Shown here: positions 1-8,290 of the stretch, piece after piece | Numbering within the stretch: the stretch's first letter is position 1 | How the letters are laid out: each line of letters opens with the position of its first letter | Source: Solirubrobacteraceae bacterium | GTDB taxonomy: Bacteria > Actinomycetota > Thermoleophilia > Solirubrobacterales > Solirubrobacteraceae | Assembly: GCA_025449845.1 (NCBI GenBank) | Contig: JANWIP010000013.1 | Span: forward strand, 1 to 64,000 | DNA: 64,000 bases | Reading direction: 5' to 3' | Position numbers and translations under genes: made by a program | Notes under the pieces: model-generated | The model's input: the letters and a program-made list of their open reading frames with translations, nothing else | Database searches by the model: none | Told to the model about the DNA's origin: nothing

Positions 1-2
1 GT

Positions 3-359
3 GCGCTTGAGCTCGCCGCCGCGCACACCGGCAGCACACTGTTCGCTGACAAGGGCTTCTGGGGTAAGGAGTACCGCGACTGCATGGAGCTCATCGATGT
101 CCGTCTCATCACACCCGAGCGCCACCGGCGAGGTCCGCGTCCCCCAGGCGAGGTCGCTAAGGCCCGCATCCGCCTGGTGATCGAGAGCGTCTTCGCCAAC
201 CTCAAACGCCAGATGCGCCTAGAACAACATCTCGCCAAGACACTCGCAGGGCTCGCGCAGCGCATCGCCCAGCGACTCCTCGCCCTCACACTCGGCATGC
301 ACATCAACCTGCTCACCGGCCGCCCACCACGCGCCCTCGCCGCCTACGACGGACGATAA
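3..359 (+). CDS. Transposase, C-terminal fragment (IS982-like, DDE)
   Basis: The reading frame is open from the left edge of the window, so the gene is cut by the boundary and its start lies outside. The visible part contains ADKGFWGKEY, the usual setting of the second catalytic Asp. About 50 residues later comes IESVFANLK, the expected site of the catalytic Glu, and then RIAQRLLALTLGMHINLLTG, a C-terminal pattern I associate with IS982 transposases. The gene ends at a TAA just before an AT-richer spacer. Family assignment rests on motif memory only, and IS5/IS4 relatives are possible. It is the only mobile-element gene seen in the window and sits next to the Fic gene, so the left end is probably an accessory zone. 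Confidence 0.7.
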   Translation, partial: ALELAAAHTGSTLFADKGFWGKEYRDCMELIDVRLITPERHRRGPRPPGEVAKARIRLVIESVFANLKRQMRLEQHLAKTLAGLAQRIAQRLLALTLGMHINLLTGRPPRALAAYDGR

Positions 360-374
360 ACCCACATCAAGCCT

Positions 375-434
375 CTAGCCGTACAGCGACTTAGCCGTAC
401 ATACGTTTAGCCGATTATTCGACTAAACGACTAA
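375..434. promoter_or_regulatory. Cluster of TTAGCCGA-type half sites upstream of fic
   Basis: The spacer before fic contains an almost perfect inverted repeat at 404-429: CGTTTAGCCGA, spacer TTAT, TCGACTAAACG, with one mismatch per arm. Further copies of the half site lie at 375-382 (CTAGCCGT), 391-398 (TTAGCCGT) and, inverted, at 427-434 (ACGACTAA), which ends 9 bases before the ATG. Five copies in 60 bases, in a short AT-rich island, look like an operator array. The Fic protein ends in a winged-helix domain, so autoregulation is the natural inference. Confidence 0.6.
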
Positions 435-443
435 TAGGCTAGG

Positions 444-1535
444 ATGCTGAGTGGAATGCTGCTTGCCACTCCACCTCTCGCCCGCGACCTCCGGGCTCGT
501 CTGCAAGAGCTCGATGAGCTACGCCTGAGCCTGGGTCAGGCCAGTCATCGCCCGGCACGCTGGATGGGGACGGTGCGCCGCCTCCTGCAGGCAAGCGTTG
601 TCGAGGGATCGACGGCGATCGAGGGCTTTCACGTATCCACCGAGGAGACGCTGGCGCTGCTCGCCGGGGATGAACAGGCTCAGCCTGGCGAAGAGGACCG
701 CCTGGCCGTGGCCTGCTACGGGCGCGCCATGGACCATGTGGGCACGATGGCGGCCGACCCTGCTTTTGGCTGGCTCGATCGCGTGATCCTCGACCTGCAC
801 TTCGATGCCTGCTGGTTTCAGGTTCAGGCCAGCCCCGGACTGTGGCGAACGGGGCCGGTCGGTATCACCGGTGGCGATGGCCGGCTCGTCTACCAGGGTC
901 CTGATGCACGGGAGGTCCCTGGACTGATGCTTGAGACCGTGCGGTGGCTTCAGGAGGGCGACCTTGATGCGCACGTCGTCGTGCGTGCGGCGATGGCGCA
1001 TCTGCACCTCATCTCGATCCACCCCTTTCGTGATGGCAATGGCCGCGTCTCGCGCATTGTGCAATCGCTCGTCCTCGCACGCGACGGGCTGCTCTCACCC
1101 GCCTTTGGCTCGATCGAGGAGTACCTGGGTGAAAACACTCCCGCCTATTACGCTGCCTTGCAGGACGCGCACGGCGAGCGCTATGAGACCGGCCGCGATG
1201 TCACCTCATGGGTGGCATTCTGCATCGATGCCCACCTTGCCCAGGCGCGTCGGCGACTTGCGCAGATCGAGGCAGCCGGATCGCGCTGGTCGCTGCTCGA
1301 AGACTTGGTGCGGGGGCGCGGCTGGCCGGAGCGATTGACAATCGCGCTGGAGCGGAGCCTGCTCGGTGGCTCAAGCCGCGGTCTGTATGCCAAGGAGGCG
1401 GAGGTGTCCTCGGCCACCGCGACGGCAGACTTTCGGCGCTTGCTGGATGCCGGGCTCGTCGTACAGCGGGGCCAAGGTCCCAGCACCCGCTACCACGCCA
1501 GCGAGGCGTTACGCGCGAGCGTCGAAGCTCACTGA
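444..1535 (+). CDS. Fic family protein with N-terminal inhibitory motif and C-terminal winged helix
   Basis: A 363-residue Fic-domain protein, predicted to transfer AMP or another nucleotide moiety to a target hydroxyl. The Fic signature HPFRDGNGR starts at residue 193 with the catalytic His, the acidic Asp and the GNGR anion-binding loop intact, so the enzyme should be active. STAIEG at residues 56-61 fits the [S/T]xxxE[G/N] inhibitory helix motif, placing it among self-inhibited Fic proteins with the inhibitory helix N-terminal to the core. Residues about 305-355 (GLYAKEAEVSSATATADF followed by LLDAGLVVQRG) read as a winged helix-turn-helix. The ATG follows directly on the half-site array. 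Its 3' end overlaps tatA on the other strand by 7 bases. The target is unknown; DNA gyrase or topoisomerase and toxin-antitoxin roles are known for relatives but cannot be read here. Confidence 0.9.
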   Translation: MLSGMLLATPPLARDLRARLQELDELRLSLGQASHRPARWMGTVRRLLQASVVEGSTAIEGFHVSTEETLALLAGDEQAQPGEEDRLAVACYGRAMDHVGTMAADPAFGWLDRVILDLHFDACWFQVQASPGLWRTGPVGITGGDGRLVYQGPDAREVPGLMLETVRWLQEGDLDAHVVVRAAMAHLHLISIHPFRDGNGRVSRIVQSLVLARDGLLSPAFGSIEEYLGENTPAYYAALQDAHGERYETGRDVTSWVAFCIDAHLAQARRRLAQIEAAGSRWSLLEDLVRGRGWPERLTIALERSLLGGSSRGLYAKEAEVSSATATADFRRLLDAGLVVQRGQGPSTRYHASEALRASVEAH

Positions 1536-1795
1536 GGGTCGGGCTGTGTTTCCGGGGGTGGCGGCTGAGCAGCGGCCGCAGGGGGCGGCGGCACGGCAGG
1601 AGGCTGGGGCTGCGCAGGCTGCTGAGGAGCATTGAGCGTCGCGGCCGGCTTGTTGGACTCTCCGGTGACGGAGTCCTTGAACTCACGCATGCCGCTGCCC
1701 AGCGAGCGGCCGATCTCGGGGAGGCGGCGGGCGCCGAACACCAGCAGCAGAATCACCACCAGGAACGCGATATGGAGCGGATTGTCGAGTCCCAT
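1529..1795 (-). CDS. tatA: Sec-independent translocase TatA/TatB-type subunit
   Basis: An 88-residue protein with one N-terminal membrane helix (IAFLVVILLLVFGARRLPEI), the FG-x-x-x-LPE hinge and an amphipathic helix ending in GMREFKDSV. The tail is rich in Pro, Ala and Gln. This is the standard architecture of the pore-forming TatA/E component that exports folded proteins in the twin-arginine pathway. It is last in a three-gene run behind two TauE/SafE-type genes, only 6 bases after the nearer one. TatB is less likely because the amphipathic region is short. tatC is not in the window. Confidence 0.88.
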   Translation of the reverse strand: MGLDNPLHIAFLVVILLLVFGARRLPEIGRSLGSGMREFKDSVTGESNKPAATLNAPQQPAQPQPPAVPPPPAAAAQPPPPETQPDPQ

Positions 1796-1801
1796 CGCCT
1801 T

Positions 1802-2179
1802 TCAGTCTAACGCGCTATCGGGCTGCCTAAGCGCATTTCGTACAAGCTGGAACGCAACGAGCAGTATCAGCAGTGCGAAACCGACCCGCAGAGCCGCGCC
1901 GGAGAGGAGGTTGGCGAGTGCCACTCCGCCCGCTGCGCCGGCCGCAGAGAGCAGGCCCAGCAGCCAGGCATCGGAGCGGCGCACGTTGCCGTAGCGATCC
2001 TGATTGAAGGCGCCCACCAGCGCCACTGGCACGATCGCCAGCAGCGAGGTGGCCTCGGCCTGGTGCTGGGTCAGGCCCAGGAAGATCACGAGGCCGGGCA
2101 CGAACAGCACGCCGCCGCCGACGCCCAGCAGGCCCGCGACCACGCCCGCGGCCACGCCGATAGCGATGACGCCGATCAT
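1802..2179 (-). CDS. Half-length TauE/SafE membrane transporter (copy 1)
   Basis: A 125-residue, highly hydrophobic protein with about four membrane segments. It has the family's glycine signature near its start (GVVAGLLGVGGGVLFVPGLV) and the following QHQAEATSLLAIVPVALVGA stretch. TauE/SafE (DUF81) proteins are usually about 250 residues with two such repeats, so this is one repeat unit. The adjacent gene supplies a second, and a heterodimer is the simple inference. The family is linked to export or uptake of sulfite, sulfoacetate and related anions, but the substrate cannot be deduced here. Confidence 0.85.
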   Translation of the reverse strand: MIGVIAIGVAAGVVAGLLGVGGGVLFVPGLVIFLGLTQHQAEATSLLAIVPVALVGAFNQDRYGNVRRSDAWLLGLLSAAGAAGGVALANLLSGAALRVGFALLILLVAFQLVRNALRQPDSALD

Positions 2180-2246
2180 GAGACCCCGCCAGCGATGGTG
2201 CCGGTCATCTGCTCAGGTGCGCTCGCTCCGATGGCGGGGGCGCCGA

Positions 2247-2618
2247 TCATTGCAGCAGCAACTCCACCGCGGTGACCACAAGCAGCGCGGCGAACAGCAG
2301 CGCGATCACGCGCTGGTCCAGGCGCTGCTGCAGCCATGTGCCCAGCAACACTCCGCCCACCGCAGGGATTCCGATCAGCACGCCGTCGAGCACGTGCACG
2401 TTGCCATAGGCCCCTTGCACGGCGGCGGCGAAGGCCGCGATGAAGACGATCGCGGCGAGCGAGGTGCCGGTTGCCTCGTGCTCGCCGTAGCCCAGCCACA
2501 GCACCAGCAGAGGCACGATCACTGTGCCGCCTCCGACCCCGAAGAGGCCGCTGAAGAGGCCCGCGGCAGTGCCAATCACGGCCAGCTTGAGCACGCGGGG
2601 AGGGCTTGTTCTGAGCAT
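2247..2618 (-). CDS. Half-length TauE/SafE membrane transporter (copy 2)
   Basis: From the ATG at 2618 this is a 123-residue protein with the same repeat signature as its neighbour (GTAAGLFSGLFGVGGGTVIVPLLVL; EATGTSLAAIVFIAAFAAAVQGAYGN) and about four membrane helices. In-frame ATGs further upstream (2636, 2672) would add residues unlike the family and would cover the promoter of the divergent otsB. A 67-base gap with stops separates it from copy 1, so the two are separate genes or one ancestral gene split between repeats. It leads a run with copy 1 and tatA. Confidence 0.82.
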   Translation of the reverse strand: MLRTSPPRVLKLAVIGTAAGLFSGLFGVGGGTVIVPLLVLWLGYGEHEATGTSLAAIVFIAAFAAAVQGAYGNVHVLDGVLIGIPAVGGVLLGTWLQQRLDQRVIALLFAALLVVTAVELLLQ

Positions 2619-2682
2619 GGCCCGCTGGGCCGTCATGTGCTCGGCGCCCCGGACAGTGACACTGCGCGCCATACTAGTGTTC

Positions 2683-3525
2683 GTGTCCCCGGCCGCCACC
2701 CTCGTGGAGGCGCTGGAGCCGCTGCGCTCCGATCCCTCCCACGCTGCAGTTCTGCTTGATATCGACGGCACTCTTGCGCCGATCGTCAGGCATGCCGACG
2801 ACGCCCACGTACCCGAGGCCACGCGCACACTGCTGATCGAGATCTCCAAACGCTATGGGGTGGTCGGCTGTGTCAGCGGTCGCCGCGCGCACGCGGCGCG
2901 CCAGATCGTGGCGATCGGCAGCATCGCCTACATCGGCAACCACGGCGGCGAGCTGCTGCGGCCCGCTGCCACGCACGTGGAGCTGAACCCCGAGGTGGAG
3001 GCGTGGGGCGAGCGCGTGCGTGCGTTTGCCCGCCGTGCTTTCACCAGCGAACACCAGCGTTTGCGCGTGCGCACCGAGGACAAGCAGGCGATCGCCGCCT
3101 TCCATTGGCGTGGGGCCCCCGACGAGGAGGCTGCGGCCGCTGCCGTGGGAGAGATCGCCGCACGCGCGCAGGAGGAGGGTTTCGTCGTGCACTGGGGACG
3201 CAAGGTGCTTGAGGTGCGCCCGCCCGTCGCGCTTCACAAGGGTATGGGCGTGACGGCACTTCTCAGTGCGCCCCAGGAGCCGCCCGTGGTTGACGGGCAT
3301 GGGGTCCCGGAGCACCTGTTCAGCGCTGCGCTGTATGTGGGCGATGACACAACCGACATCGATGCCTTCCGCGCGCTGCGCGAGCTGGAGCACTCCGGCG
3401 TGCTTCGCAGCGCCGTGTGCGCGGCTGTCAGCTCTGAGGAGGCGCCTCCGGAGTTGGTGCGCGAGGCTGACCTGACGATCGATGGCACGAGCGGCGTACG
3501 CAGCCTGCTCGAGGCGCTGCTGTAG
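2683..3525 (+). CDS. otsB: Trehalose-6-phosphate phosphatase
   Basis: A HAD-superfamily phosphatase, about 280 residues, that removes phosphate from trehalose 6-phosphate. Motif I is LLDIDGTLAPI, with the nucleophile and general-acid Asp. CVSGRR carries motif II, K in VRPPVALHKG is the motif III lysine, and YVGDDTTDIDAF is motif IV. IGNHGGE is typical of OtsB. The start is uncertain: GTG 2683 and GTG 2677 leave room for a promoter before the divergent TauE gene, while ATG 2635 would almost overlap that gene's start. No trehalose-6-phosphate synthase is present in the window. Confidence 0.9.
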   Translation: MSPAATLVEALEPLRSDPSHAAVLLDIDGTLAPIVRHADDAHVPEATRTLLIEISKRYGVVGCVSGRRAHAARQIVAIGSIAYIGNHGGELLRPAATHVELNPEVEAWGERVRAFARRAFTSEHQRLRVRTEDKQAIAAFHWRGAPDEEAAAAAVGEIAARAQEEGFVVHWGRKVLEVRPPVALHKGMGVTALLSAPQEPPVVDGHGVPEHLFSAALYVGDDTTDIDAFRALRELEHSGVLRSAVCAAVSSEEAPPELVREADLTIDGTSGVRSLLEALL

Positions 3526-3534
3526 TAGATCCAA

Positions 3535-4074
3535 GTGCGTTTCGTTGACTTCCTCAAGACGACGGTGCTGCTCAGCGCCGGCGCGGCCACTGCGCTGGCC
3601 ACCATCACGGTGCTCGCGGCCAACAGCGAATCGAACTCGCTGCTGGTGCCGATCGCCGTGGGCTGGTGGGTGCTGGCAACGCTGTTTGGGCTGCGCCTTG
3701 GCCGCCGCGCCGAGACCAGCCCGCCGATCGCGCGCCTGCTGACGGGAGCCAAGGCCACCACCACGTTGCCCGAGCTGCGCCCGGGGACGACGCTCATCAA
3801 CCGCCTGTGGCCGCTGATCCTCTCGACCGTCCTCGCCGGTGGTCTGGGCTTCCTAGCGCCGCAGATCCCCGGCATAGCGACCGGCTTCGGCATCATCTGG
3901 GCGCTGGCCTGGCGCCGTCAGGACGCGGCGGTAGCCGCCATCGAGGAGCGCGATGGCGTGCGCTTCTACGTGCGCCGCACCTCTCCGGTGCGGCCTATGG
4001 AGCTGGATCGCACGCCCGGCTTCAAGGCGCTGCGGGTGGGTGGGTCCCCATCAACCGGCGGCGCCGCGACATGA
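3535..4074 (+). CDS. Small membrane protein of unknown function
   Basis: A 179-residue protein starting at a GTG 9 bases after otsB, so probably in the same transcript. It has three predicted membrane helices, at about residues 8-28, 38-55 and 88-122 (WPLILSTVLAGGLGFLAPQIPGIATGFGIIWALAW). A cytoplasmic tail contains RDGVRFYVRRTSPVRPMELDRTPGFKALR. I do not recognise a family with confidence. The conserved-looking tail and position between otsB and a GT4 gene give no firm function. Confidence 0.7.
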   Translation: MRFVDFLKTTVLLSAGAATALATITVLAANSESNSLLVPIAVGWWVLATLFGLRLGRRAETSPPIARLLTGAKATTTLPELRPGTTLINRLWPLILSTVLAGGLGFLAPQIPGIATGFGIIWALAWRRQDAAVAAIEERDGVRFYVRRTSPVRPMELDRTPGFKALRVGGSPSTGGAAT

Positions 4075-4101
4075 CCTGGCTTGGGTGACGTGAAGCGATT
4101 G

Positions 4102-5136
4102 ATGGTTGACGTTCTGATCGTCTCACTTGGCTCTACCAGTGGTCTGCGGGCCGCCGATGAGGAGCTGCGCGGCTCACTGGAGCGGGCCGGGGCGAGCGTC
4201 GAGCTGGTGAGTGCGGCCGCGCCCGCGCAGGTGCGCACTCTGATGCTCACCGATCTGCGCTGGGCGCTCGCGGCACGACGGGCTGCCTCGGCGGCATTAC
4301 GCAGCATCCCGGCCCGGGCGGTGATCTATTCCAGTACCACCGCCGCGCTGCTTTGGCCGCGGGTGGGTGCAGTTCGCTTTGACGCTCCTTCAGCGGGCAA
4401 TCGTCCGGGGCGACACGGGCTATGGCAGCGTCCGCTTGAGCGCCGGCGGGCCAGGCAGGCTCAGCTGCTGTTGCCATGGAGCGAGGGCGGCCTGGCCGAG
4501 CTGCCGACGGCGGCTGGCGCGAGTTCCGAGCACGCACAGGCCGCTTGGGCGGATCGCGCGCTTGTGCTGCCTGTCCCGGTAGAGCCTTCGGGGCCGCCGG
4601 AGGGGGAGCGCGACATCGCCGCGATCACCTATGCGGCCAACCCGAGCAAGAAAGGCCTTGACCGTGTGCTTACGGCCTGGCGACAGGTGCATGGCCCAGG
4701 CGAGGAGTTGGTCGTAGCCGGAGTAGATCCGCGCGACCTCGCCGAGGCGGAGTTTGCGTTTGCCGACGAGGGTGTGAGAGTAACAGGGCTGCTGGCGCCC
4801 AACGAGTACCGAGCGCTGCTGCGCCGCTCGCGCGTGTTCGTGATCGCGCCGCGCCGCGAGGACTACGGCATGGCTCAGCTGGAGGCGCTCGCGGATGGAT
4901 GCCAGCTTGTGACGAACGCCGCGCCCGGTCCCTACGCCGCGCTGCCCCTCGCACGAACGCTCGACCCGCGCCTGGTGGGCGATGACCTCGGCGTCGCATT
5001 GCGAGCGGCGCTGGATGAGCCTAGGGCCGACTATGCCGCTCGCGCCCAGCAGGCGCTCGAACCTTTCCGCCGCGAGGCCGTCGATCGACTGGTGGCGGAG
5101 GATCTGCTTCCACGGCTGCTCTCGGCGTCCGTATAA
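4102..5136 (+). CDS. GT4-type glycosyltransferase
   Basis: A GT-B glycosyltransferase of about 344 residues. The C-terminal half shows the GT4 nucleotide-sugar region: VRVTGLLAPNEYRALLRRS, then APRREDYGMAQLEALADGCQLVT, matching the E-x7-E donor-binding motif in a slightly divergent form. The N-terminal half is Ala-rich and lacks a clear acceptor motif. ATG 4102 is chosen because MVDVLIVSLGS gives the expected first beta strand; TTG 4081 and GTG 4090 are alternatives. Donor and acceptor are unknown. It is not adjacent to the main glycan locus. Confidence 0.75.
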   Translation: MVDVLIVSLGSTSGLRAADEELRGSLERAGASVELVSAAAPAQVRTLMLTDLRWALAARRAASAALRSIPARAVIYSSTTAALLWPRVGAVRFDAPSAGNRPGRHGLWQRPLERRRARQAQLLLPWSEGGLAELPTAAGASSEHAQAAWADRALVLPVPVEPSGPPEGERDIAAITYAANPSKKGLDRVLTAWRQVHGPGEELVVAGVDPRDLAEAEFAFADEGVRVTGLLAPNEYRALLRRSRVFVIAPRREDYGMAQLEALADGCQLVTNAAPGPYAALPLARTLDPRLVGDDLGVALRAALDEPRADYAARAQQALEPFRREAVDRLVAEDLLPRLLSASV

Positions 5137-5155
5137 GTCGCAGTCGCCTCGTGCC

Positions 5156-6943
5156 TTAGCGCTTGCCGCGCCCGCGCTTGCGCTGCTTCCTGAGCTTCGC
5201 CCAAGGCAGCGTGTTGGCGACGTCCTCCTTCCTCAGCCAAGCCCGCCGCGCCGTGGCGATGCCCCAGCGCATGTTCGCCAGCGTGGCGATGCGATGGGCG
5301 TCGGAGTCGATCACGATGCGCACACCCGCGCGCACGGCGGCGCGGGCATTGACGTCGGAGAGGTCGCGGCGGTCGGGGTTGGCGTTGATCTCAAGCAGCG
5401 TGCCGGTCCGGGCCGCGGCGGCGAACACCGCCTCCAGATCCACGGCATAGGGCTCGCGCCGCACGATCATGCGCCCGGTGGGATGGCCGATGGCATCCAC
5501 GAGCGGGTGCTCGATGGCCGTGATCATGCGCTCGGTCATCGCCTGCTCGGCCATGCCAAAGGAGGTATGCACGCTGGCCACGACCCAGTCCAGCTGGGCC
5601 AGCAGCTCGTCCTCGTAGTCAAGCGAGCCGTCGGGCAGGATGTTGACCTCGCTGCCCGCCAGCAGCTCGATGCCCTCGATCGCGGAGTTGGCCTCCTTGA
5701 CGCGCTCGATCTGGCGACGCAGCTCTTCAGGAGAGACGTCGTTGCCGAAGCCATGCGAGGCGGAGTGGTCGGTGATCGCCAGGTATTCATAACCCAGCTC
5801 GCGCGCGGCCTTTGCCATCTCGCCGATCGTGTTGCGCCCATCGGAGGCGATCGTGTGGCTGTGCAGGTCGCCGCGGATGTCCTGCTGGGAGATCAGCTCG
5901 GGCAATCCGGCACCCGAAGGGTCCGACAGCACAGCTGCCTCCAGCTCGCCGCGGTCCTCGCGCAGCTCGGGCTCGATCCAGGCCAGGCCCAGCAGCTCGT
6001 ACACCTCCCGCTCCTCAGCGCACGTGCGAGAGATCCCATCGGCGTCGTTGAGTACTCCGTACTCCGATACATGCAAGCCGCGCCGCACGGCGCCTTCGCG
6101 CAGCGCGGCGTTGTGGCGACCCGAGCCGGTGAAGTGCTGCAGCAGGTTGCCGTGCTGCGCGGGCAAGGCGATGCGCAGATCGACGCTTATCCCCGAATGC
6201 GTCCGGGCCCTGGCGCCGGCGGGGCCGGAGGAGGAGACGCTCTCGATCTGCTCCAGATCGGCTACGAGGCCGCTCAGGGCCTCGGGCTCGGCGGTGGTGG
6301 CGATGATGTCGATGTCCTTGACGCTGTCGGCCAGTCGTCGCGCGCTGCCCGCCAGCTCCAGCTGGGCGTCGCGCGGGGCGCTCTCGCGCAGGCCGACGAT
6401 CAGCGCTTGCCCCAGCTCGATCGCCTTGGGCAGCAGCACGCGCGGGGCCGAGCTTGCAGGGGCGCCGTCCTGCAAGGCGAGGAGTACGTTGGCCTCGAAC
6501 TTGGGGCCCAGGCCGCGCACGTCGCGCAGCTTCTGCGCGAGCGCGGCCGCCCGCAGCTGCTCGATGTCCTCGATACCTAGCTCGGAGTGCAGCAGCCGCG
6601 CGCGTTTGGGTCCCAGCCCCGGCAGGCGCGTGATGGCGATCAGCCCGGGAGGGAACTTCGCGCGCAGCTTCTCGGCCGCGGGGATCACACCGGTCTCGGC
6701 TAGGGCCAGAATCTTTTCCTGCAAGGTGGCGCCGATGCCGGCGATCTGCGTGGCCTTCCCGGCGCGCGCCAGCGCTGCGACCGACACGGGCGACTCGCGC
6801 ACGGAGCGCGCGGCCGTGCGGTAAGCCAACACGCGGTGCACGATCGCCCCATCCAGCTCGTACAGGTCGCCCAATTCCTCCAGGGCATCGGCGATGGTGG
6901 AATTGGGCAGCTCGGCGGCCATGGTCTCTAAAGGGTCTCTCAT
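5156..6943 (-). CDS. polX: Bacterial family X DNA polymerase with C-terminal PHP domain
   Basis: A 595-residue protein with the full PolX layout. The N-terminal 8-kDa and helix-hairpin-helix regions contain LPGLGPKRA and VRGLGPKF. The nucleotidyltransferase core shows GSARR, the metal Asp pair in VKDIDII and a third Asp in SVDLRI. The C-terminal PHP metal-dependent phosphoesterase domain has DLHSHTIASDG, ITDHS, GSEVNIL, ASVHTSF, GHPTGR, EINANPDRRDL and IDSDAH. Such enzymes fill short gaps and carry 3'-5' exonuclease or AP-endonuclease activity for base-excision repair. All catalytic residues appear present. The start codon lies in a small palindrome (6941-6957). Confidence 0.95.
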   Translation of the reverse strand: MRDPLETMAAELPNSTIADALEELGDLYELDGAIVHRVLAYRTAARSVRESPVSVAALARAGKATQIAGIGATLQEKILALAETGVIPAAEKLRAKFPPGLIAITRLPGLGPKRARLLHSELGIEDIEQLRAAALAQKLRDVRGLGPKFEANVLLALQDGAPASSAPRVLLPKAIELGQALIVGLRESAPRDAQLELAGSARRLADSVKDIDIIATTAEPEALSGLVADLEQIESVSSSGPAGARARTHSGISVDLRIALPAQHGNLLQHFTGSGRHNAALREGAVRRGLHVSEYGVLNDADGISRTCAEEREVYELLGLAWIEPELREDRGELEAAVLSDPSGAGLPELISQQDIRGDLHSHTIASDGRNTIGEMAKAARELGYEYLAITDHSASHGFGNDVSPEELRRQIERVKEANSAIEGIELLAGSEVNILPDGSLDYEDELLAQLDWVVASVHTSFGMAEQAMTERMITAIEHPLVDAIGHPTGRMIVRREPYAVDLEAVFAAAARTGTLLEINANPDRRDLSDVNARAAVRAGVRIVIDSDAHRIATLANMRWGIATARRAWLRKEDVANTLPWAKLRKQRKRGRGKR

Positions 6944-6957
6944 AGCTCCTGGCTATG
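6941..6957. repeat. Short inverted repeat over the polX start codon
   Basis: CATAGC, five bases, GCTATG: a perfect 6-bp palindrome arm that includes the polX ATG on the minus strand. It lies in the spacer to the divergent DUF4338 operon. It could be an operator for a shared divergent promoter or an mRNA hairpin masking the polX start; a chance occurrence is also possible. Confidence 0.35.
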
Positions 6958-7018
6958 CGGCGTGGCACGATGGGATCGCTCTCGCGGCGCCGCTTGGGGC
7001 GATACCGTCGCCAGAGTC

Positions 7019-8290
7019 ATGGCCGCGAGACGCCCAAACGCAGAGCTCTTGCCGTCGCCTTTGGCCTCGCTCCAGGATGCGCGCGCGGCGGGTCAGCCAC
7101 CAAGTGCCGCTCAGCTGCGCGAGGCGATCCAGGTGAGTCTGCTTGAACAGGGTTTTACGATGGACGACGGTCTGATAGCTGCTCCCGAGCTGAACAACAA
7201 GTCGGCGTTGCGTGGTCTGCATGCCCACGCCGTTGAGCACCGCGTCGAGGCTGCTCGGGGAGGCCTGAAGCGGCACGAGCCGATGCTGCTGAAGCGTTTC
7301 GCTTGGGGCGGAGCCCTGCGTCCAGAGCAGATACGCCCACGTTTGGTTGAGGTGCACGCGAAGACCGAGGATGAGCTGCTGTTTCGCTATGCCCGCCTGC
7401 ACTGGTCGATCCCGATCTCTGCTGGATATGGACGGCGGTTGCGCTTCCTCGTCGTCGATGAAGCGCACGACGATGCGCTGATCGGACTGATTGGGCTCGG
7501 CGACCCCGTATTCGCGCTGGGTCCCCGCGACGCCTGGGTCGGGTGGGATCGTGCCGCGCGCCGCGGCAGCTTGGCGCATGTGATGGACGCGTTTGTGCTG
7601 GGCGCCGTACCTCCTTACTCGTTCTTGCTGGGCGGCAAGCTGGTAGCGATGTTGGCCGCGGCCGACGAGGTGCGAGCGGCGTTTACGCGTAAGTACGGCG
7701 GAGGCCGCGGTGTCATCAGCGGCGAAGTCTTCAGCGGTGAGCTGGCAATGGTGACCACGACCTCGGCGCTGGGTCGCTCCTCCATCTATAACCGCCTTAC
7801 CTATCAGCCCGAGCCTGAGGAGCCCGCGAGCCGGCGCCTGCTGTATCGCTCCGTGGGCTTCACGCTGGGCAGTGGCGAGTTTCACTTCTCCAATGGTCTT
7901 TATCGGGCGATGACCGACTATGCACTGGCCAACTGTCGGCCCACGGCGAAAGCAGCCAAGTGGGGCACCGGATTTCGCAGCCGTCGCGAGGTGGTCAAGA
8001 AGACGCTGCAACATCTCGGCCTGCCCGACGGACTGATCTACCACGGCGTGCGGCGCGAGGTGTTCGTGGTGCCGCTCGCTACGAACACGGCCGGCTTCCT
8101 GCGCGGCGAACACGACAGCCTGACGGCCTATGGCCAGTCCGCGCAGGCGCTGGGCGAGTACTTCAAGCAGCGCTGGTTGAGCAGGCGACTGCAAGTCGAG
8201 CGACGCCATCTTTCCTGGGATCCCAACGCCTGGCGACTATGGACCGACCAGCGCATACCCGAACCGTTGAGCGGGGGATCCCGGCGATGA
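7019..8290 (+). CDS. DUF4338 protein (Druantia DruA family)
   Basis: A 423-residue protein that I assign to DUF4338, the family of DruA from the Druantia anti-phage system. Supporting motifs are LRFLVVDEAHDDALIGLIGL, DPVFALGPRDAWVGW, MVTTTSALGRSSIYNRL and LYRSVGFTLGSGEFHFSNGL. ATG 7019 is preferred; GTG 6962 would leave only 18 bases to the divergent polX. The molecular activity of DUF4338 is not known to me. The gene overlaps the following NurA gene by ATGA and leads a three-gene operon with NurA and HerA, an arrangement different from the Druantia operons I know. No other Druantia partner is adjacent. Confidence 0.82.
   Translation: MAARRPNAELLPSPLASLQDARAAGQPPSAAQLREAIQVSLLEQGFTMDDGLIAAPELNNKSALRGLHAHAVEHRVEAARGGLKRHEPMLLKRFAWGGALRPEQIRPRLVEVHAKTEDELLFRYARLHWSIPISAGYGRRLRFLVVDEAHDDALIGLIGLGDPVFALGPRDAWVGWDRAARRGSLAHVMDAFVLGAVPPYSFLLGGKLVAMLAAADEVRAAFTRKYGGGRGVISGEVFSGELAMVTTTSALGRSSIYNRLTYQPEPEEPASRRLLYRSVGFTLGSGEFHFSNGLYRAMTDYALANCRPTAKAAKWGTGFRSRREVVKKTLQHLGLPDGLIYHGVRREVFVVPLATNTAGFLRGEHDSLTAYGQSAQALGEYFKQRWLSRRLQVERRHLSWDPNAWRLWTDQRIPEPLSGGSRR

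Noticed and set aside
2176..2499. A frameshifted single TauE/SafE gene in place of two halves.
   Set aside because: Each half has its own start and intact repeat signature. The alternative frame between them encodes Arg-rich sequence unlike a membrane protein.
4982..6580. A 532-codon open frame on the plus strand opposite polX.
   Set aside because: Its translation is low-complexity His/Gln/Gly/Arg-rich without motifs, while the opposite strand encodes all PolX and PHP motifs. Long antisense frames are expected at this G+C.
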